Source: Oceanospirillum maris DSM 6286 (GTDB lineage: Bacteria; Pseudomonadota; Gammaproteobacteria; Pseudomonadales; Halomonadaceae). Taken from it: a DNA stretch of 64,000 nucleotides. The stretch lies in NCBI RefSeq assembly GCF_000422865.1, contig NZ_AUGW01000013.1:62001-126000 (forward strand). Direction: 5' to 3'. The position numbers and the translations under genes were made by a program. Below, piece after piece: positions 61,198 to 64,000 of the stretch. The notes under the pieces were generated by a model. That model ran no database searches. It saw only the letters and a list, made by a program, of their open reading frames with translations, and had not been told where the DNA came from. Numbering within the stretch: the stretch's first letter is position 1; every line of letters starts with the position of its first letter.

Positions 61198-62675
61198 GCA
61201 CAGAACAGGGAATACAGGGAAATAACACAGGCTTAGATCATACCGATTTAGAAGAGCTGGATTTAAGTGGTACAGCGTTAAAGGCTAAAGACGTGAGTGC
61301 CGCTGAGGCCGAGGTGCTTGATTCAGAGCCATTAGATTCGGAAATATCTGATTTAGAAGCCTTGGACTTAAACGATACCGCTTCAGAGCAGCGCACTGCC
61401 TTAGAAGACACGGCTTTAGACACAACCTTAAAAGAGTATGATCTGATTATTGTGGGTGGCGGCATGGTCGGCGCTGCAATCGCCTGTGGTGTCGCACCAA
61501 CAGGGATGAAAATTGCTATTCTGGAAACCTTTGAAAACGAACCTCAGTGGCACTCTGATAAGGTAGATCCTCGTGTTAGTGCGCTAACAGAAGCTTCACG
61601 CCTGTTTTTAGCGAGCCTTAACGCTTGGCCGAGTATGGCGGCCAATCGAGTAACCCCTTACCAGCAGATGAGCGTTTGGGAGTCTGATGGCACGGGCCAT
61701 ATCGAATTTAACTGTGATGATGTTTTTGCCGAAAATATCGGTCATATCGTAGAAAACAGCGTTACTTTGACCGCGTTAGTTGAGCAGAGTAAACATTTCG
61801 ATAATATCCACTGGCATCGTGGTGTTTCGATTCAAGGTATTAGTCCGGTACAGACCCTTGAAGGCGGGCTCGGGGTTAAGCGCCAAGTCTTTCTAGCTGA
61901 CGGTAGCGTTATTCAAGCCGGTCTTGTTGTGGCCGCCGATGGCGCGCGCTCTCAGCTACGGGAATGGGGGGGGGTTGAAACCCGTGAGTGGGATTACGAC
62001 CACGAAGCGATCGTGACCACGATTAAGCTAGAGCAGCCCCACGACAGTACTTGTTGGCAACGCTTTATGCCCACCGGCCCTTTGGCATTACTACCGATTA
62101 CTTTCAATGGCGACAACCATTACTGCTCGATTGTGTGGTCAACTACGCCGGAGGAATGCGTACGCTTGATGGCTTTAGATGATCAGACATTTTGTGATGA
62201 GCTGAGTCTAAGCTTTGAGCATAAACTGGGCAAGGTGCTTTCCTGTGACCCCCGTTTTAGCTTCCCGCTACGTCAGCGCCACGCTAAACGCTATTGGCAA
62301 GAGGGTTTAGTCTTAGCCGGAGATGCCGCTCACACGATCCACCCCTTAGCCGGTCAGGGGGTTAATCTTGGCTTGCTGGATGCCGCGACTCTTGTGGAGG
62401 AGTTGGCCAATGCTTGGCAGCGGAAACAACCGTTAGGCATTGAGCAGACGTTAGGTAAATACCAGCGTCGCCGCCTGCCCGATAACCTAAAAATGATGGC
62501 GCTAATGGAAGGCTTTAAGCGCCTATATGGCCCCGTACCCTTGCCGTTACGCTGGCTACGCAATACTGGCATGAATCTCGTTAATGACACGCCGATGCTT
62601 AAAAAACAGCTACTGCGACAGGCATTAGGCGCGCGCAGCGGTTTACCGAAAAATGCTCAGGTGAATCTTGCTTAG
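61194..62675 (+). CDS. ubiI: UbiI/VisC-family FAD-dependent hydroxylase with acidic N-terminal extension
   Basis: The protein has 493 residues, against about 400-415 for relatives. The enzyme proper starts near residue 80 with YDLIIVGGGMVGAAIACG; the DG motif (AADGARSQLREWGG) and GDAAHTIHPLAGQGVNLGLL follow. The family hydroxylates C5 in ubiquinone synthesis. Residues 1-79 are Asp/Glu/Leu/Ser-rich, with four 5-residue DSEPL-like repeats and no membrane helix. Its ATG overlaps the ubiH stop, so the extension would be translated unless an internal start is used. Confidence 0.9.
   Translation: MSTEQGIQGNNTGLDHTDLEELDLSGTALKAKDVSAAEAEVLDSEPLDSEISDLEALDLNDTASEQRTALEDTALDTTLKEYDLIIVGGGMVGAAIACGVAPTGMKIAILETFENEPQWHSDKVDPRVSALTEASRLFLASLNAWPSMAANRVTPYQQMSVWESDGTGHIEFNCDDVFAENIGHIVENSVTLTALVEQSKHFDNIHWHRGVSIQGISPVQTLEGGLGVKRQVFLADGSVIQAGLVVAADGARSQLREWGGVETREWDYDHEAIVTTIKLEQPHDSTCWQRFMPTGPLALLPITFNGDNHYCSIVWSTTPEECVRLMALDDQTFCDELSLSFEHKLGKVLSCDPRFSFPLRQRHAKRYWQEGLVLAGDAAHTIHPLAGQGVNLGLLDAATLVEELANAWQRKQPLGIEQTLGKYQRRRLPDNLKMMALMEGFKRLYGPVPLPLRWLRNTGMNLVNDTPMLKKQLLRQALGARSGLPKNAQVNLA
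61320..61379. repeat. Four degenerate 15-nt tandem copies at the start of ubiI
   Basis: Units begin at 61320, 61335, 61350 and 61365, each starting GA(T/C)T and encoding DSEPL, DSEIS, DLEAL and DLNDT. Confidence 0.75.
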
Positions 62676-62750
62676 ATAGGCTGTATGTAGACCAAAATCA
62701 AAGACTTAACTGGAACTTTGCACGATTAAACTGTGTCCAAAACCCTCTAG

Positions 62751-62779
62751 TCTAGATCTAGATCTAGATCTGGATCTGG
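62751..62779. repeat. TCTAGA hexamer array
   Basis: Three perfect TCTAGA units and two TCTGGA/TCTGG variants in the 141-base gap between ubiI and the YcxB-like gene, 37 bases before its ATG. Confidence 0.9.
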
Positions 62780-62816
62780 CTACTTATAAGACTTTGATAT
62801 ATAGAGTGAATATAGA

Positions 62817-63416
62817 ATGATAGAGAAAAAAACATCCGTCTCACCTAGCGAGAAGAGTTTGTCTACCGATGATGTTGTATCCGCCGATGCAAACTCGTCA
62901 ACTATCGAGGTTAAATACCTCTGGAGTGAGCAAGTTTACTTAGACGCCAGCGAAGAACATACCCGTTTTGGTGGCGGTAACACAAAAGAAAAAATGATCA
63001 CTCTTGTGGTGGCTGGGCTTATTCTGCTCAGCGTTTTTATGATGTTTCAGCGAGGTTTTCAGCCTGCAGATTCTATGGCCTTGGTCTTAGCCGTGTACTG
63101 GTTTTTACTTCGGGGTCGTATGCATAAAAAGTTATTGCTGGGTCGTTTCCATAAAAGTGAGCAAAAAGGCAAAGAGATCAGCCTTATTATTGATGATGAA
63201 CGTATTAGCGCTAAAACAGGCGATAAAATAGACGGTCAATTCGGTTGGAATGAGATCAGCAAAGTGGTTCGTACTGGTCGAGGCTTTTTACTCTATCGGG
63301 GTGTTAATTATATCTGGTTGCCTGTGGCTGCTTTTGTTGACGAGGGGACCTGCGAACGCTTTGCCGCTATGAGTGAGCGTAAAGCAAGTTCGTTTTTGGA
63401 TAAGACCGCCGGATAG
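62817..63416 (+). CDS. YcxB-like membrane protein
   Basis: The protein has 199 residues. A hydrophilic N-terminus (about 45 residues) is followed by two helices (MITLVVAGLILLSVFMMF and MALVLAVYWFLL) and a C-terminal domain with ISLIIDDERISAKTGDKIDGQFGWNEISKV and FLLYRGVNYIWLPVAAF, the pattern of YcxB-like C-terminal domains. Function unknown. The gene stands alone, with the hexamer array just upstream and a terminator well downstream. Confidence 0.75.
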   Translation: MIEKKTSVSPSEKSLSTDDVVSADANSSTIEVKYLWSEQVYLDASEEHTRFGGGNTKEKMITLVVAGLILLSVFMMFQRGFQPADSMALVLAVYWFLLRGRMHKKLLLGRFHKSEQKGKEISLIIDDERISAKTGDKIDGQFGWNEISKVVRTGRGFLLYRGVNYIWLPVAAFVDEGTCERFAAMSERKASSFLDKTAG

Positions 63417-63548
63417 TTCCACTGATTCATCTGTACTCGTTAATAGCGACTACGCCTGTTCTATATCATCGGATCTATGTTTGTCTTATGGATTAATGGA
63501 CGTAATTGCCACCTTATTTTCATCTTAGGTCGGATTGCCGGTAAAACA

Positions 63549-63582
63549 CCAAAACAGGCAGGGGAAACTCTGCCTGTTTTGG
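63549..63582. terminator. Terminator after the YcxB-like gene
   Basis: A perfect 13-bp stem (63549-63561 with 63570-63582), with T-run in the right arm and A-run in the left. Confidence 0.7.
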
Positions 63583-63693
63583 TTATAATGCCCGCAAAAT
63601 ACGGTGAAACAGCGTTATTTGGATCTTAGTCTTCCTGAAAAGTTAAACCTGAGTTCCAACCGTATGAGCCACTACAGCCTACGAGAGAACATC

Positions 63694-64000
63694 ATGTCAT
63701 CAATACCGTTAGCGACTCTTCGCTTAAATAAAAATGCCGAGCGCCGTATCCGCGCCGGCCATATCTGGCTTTACAGTAACGAAGTCGATACCAAGGTATC
63801 ACCACTGCGTAACTATAGCGCGGGTCAGCAGGTTATTGTTGAAGGCTATAACGGTAAAGTATTGGGTAGCGCCTATATCAACCCGAAAACGCTTATTTGT
63901 GCGCGTATGATCAGCCAAGATGCTGAGAAGGTGTTGGATAAATCAATGCTGGTTCACCGCATTAAGATCGCGTTAGGTTTGCGGGAGCGGGTGTTTCCTA
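63694..64000 (+). CDS. Class I SAM-dependent rRNA methyltransferase (RlmI-like), 3'-truncated by window
   Basis: 102 codons are visible before the window ends. ATG 63694 follows ACGAGAGAACATC; an in-frame ATG at 63664 is an alternative. The start (LATLRLNKNAERRIRAGHIWLYSNEVD) and YSAGQQVIVEGYNGKVLGSAYINPKTLICARM form the N-terminal PUA domain of RlmI/YccW-type enzymes, which methylate 23S rRNA C1962. The catalytic Rossmann domain lies beyond the window. Confidence 0.85.
   Translation, partial: MSSIPLATLRLNKNAERRIRAGHIWLYSNEVDTKVSPLRNYSAGQQVIVEGYNGKVLGSAYINPKTLICARMISQDAEKVLDKSMLVHRIKIALGLRERVFP

Overview
The window is a stretch of a gammaproteobacterial chromosome, most like the marine Oceanospirillales/Pseudomonadales branch. 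I base this on gene order shared with Pseudomonas-type genomes: gpmI-yibN-grxC-secB, rsmE/gshB-tonB-yqgE-yqgF-pyrR-pyrB-pyrC', and zapA-ssrS-ygfA next to ygfB-pepP-ubiH-ubiI. Sodium-type flagellar stator genes and Q8-type quinone hydroxylases fit the same group. I cannot name a genus. No phage, insertion sequence, integron or CRISPR array is visible; almost all of it is core genome.

Layout. 1-950: 3' end of a cyanide-insensitive-type bd oxidase operon (subunit II plus a DUF2474 peptide). 1-7.7 kb: radA, an O-acetylhomoserine sulfhydrylase, a PagL-like lipid A deacylase, an AhpD-like protein, hemE and ribA. 7.7-10.9 kb: xseB-ispA-dxs (isoprenoid precursors). 11.2-13 kb: pomA-pomB stator. 13.2-13.7 kb: four-tRNA operon Phe-Gln-Thr-Phe with a clear promoter. 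13.7-18 kb: yggX, mutY, asmA and a PanM-like GNAT. 18.2-20.3 kb: hisB-hisH-hisF, with no hisA between H and F. 20.3-23.9 kb: ydbH-ynbE-ydbL envelope lipid-homeostasis set. 24.5-31 kb: DUF416, yibQ, ctpA, envC and gpmI (cell wall/division). 31.3-39.5 kb: yibN-grxC-secB, rsmE, gshB, tonB, yqgE, yqgF, pyrR, pyrB and pyrC'. 39.8 kb: cheV.

40.9-48.4 kb is the most interesting part. An ECF sigma factor with a ChrR-type zinc anti-sigma factor faces a divergent six-gene operon: FAD oxidoreductase, DUF1365, Cfa-like methyltransferase, DUF6134-like protein, SDR and NTF2-like protein. Both transcription units carry a near-identical promoter of the form TGATC(C/T)-N18-TAA(A/G), matching the known RpoE/ChrR singlet-oxygen promoter. 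The sequence therefore predicts a self-activating regulon controlling a membrane fatty-acid modification pathway, possibly furan or methylated fatty acids.

48.5-64 kb: FAH-family hydrolase, rpiA, ilvA, a 30-residue membrane peptide, a large MASE1-CHASE-PAS-PAS-GGDEF-EAL protein, ygfA, 6S RNA, zapA and a TIGR02449 protein, ygfB-pepP-ubiH-ubiI, a YcxB-like membrane protein, and the start of an RlmI-like methyltransferase cut by the window end. A recurring oddity is short in-frame tandem duplications (15, 18, 21 or 24 nt) in linkers or tails of at least seven different genes.
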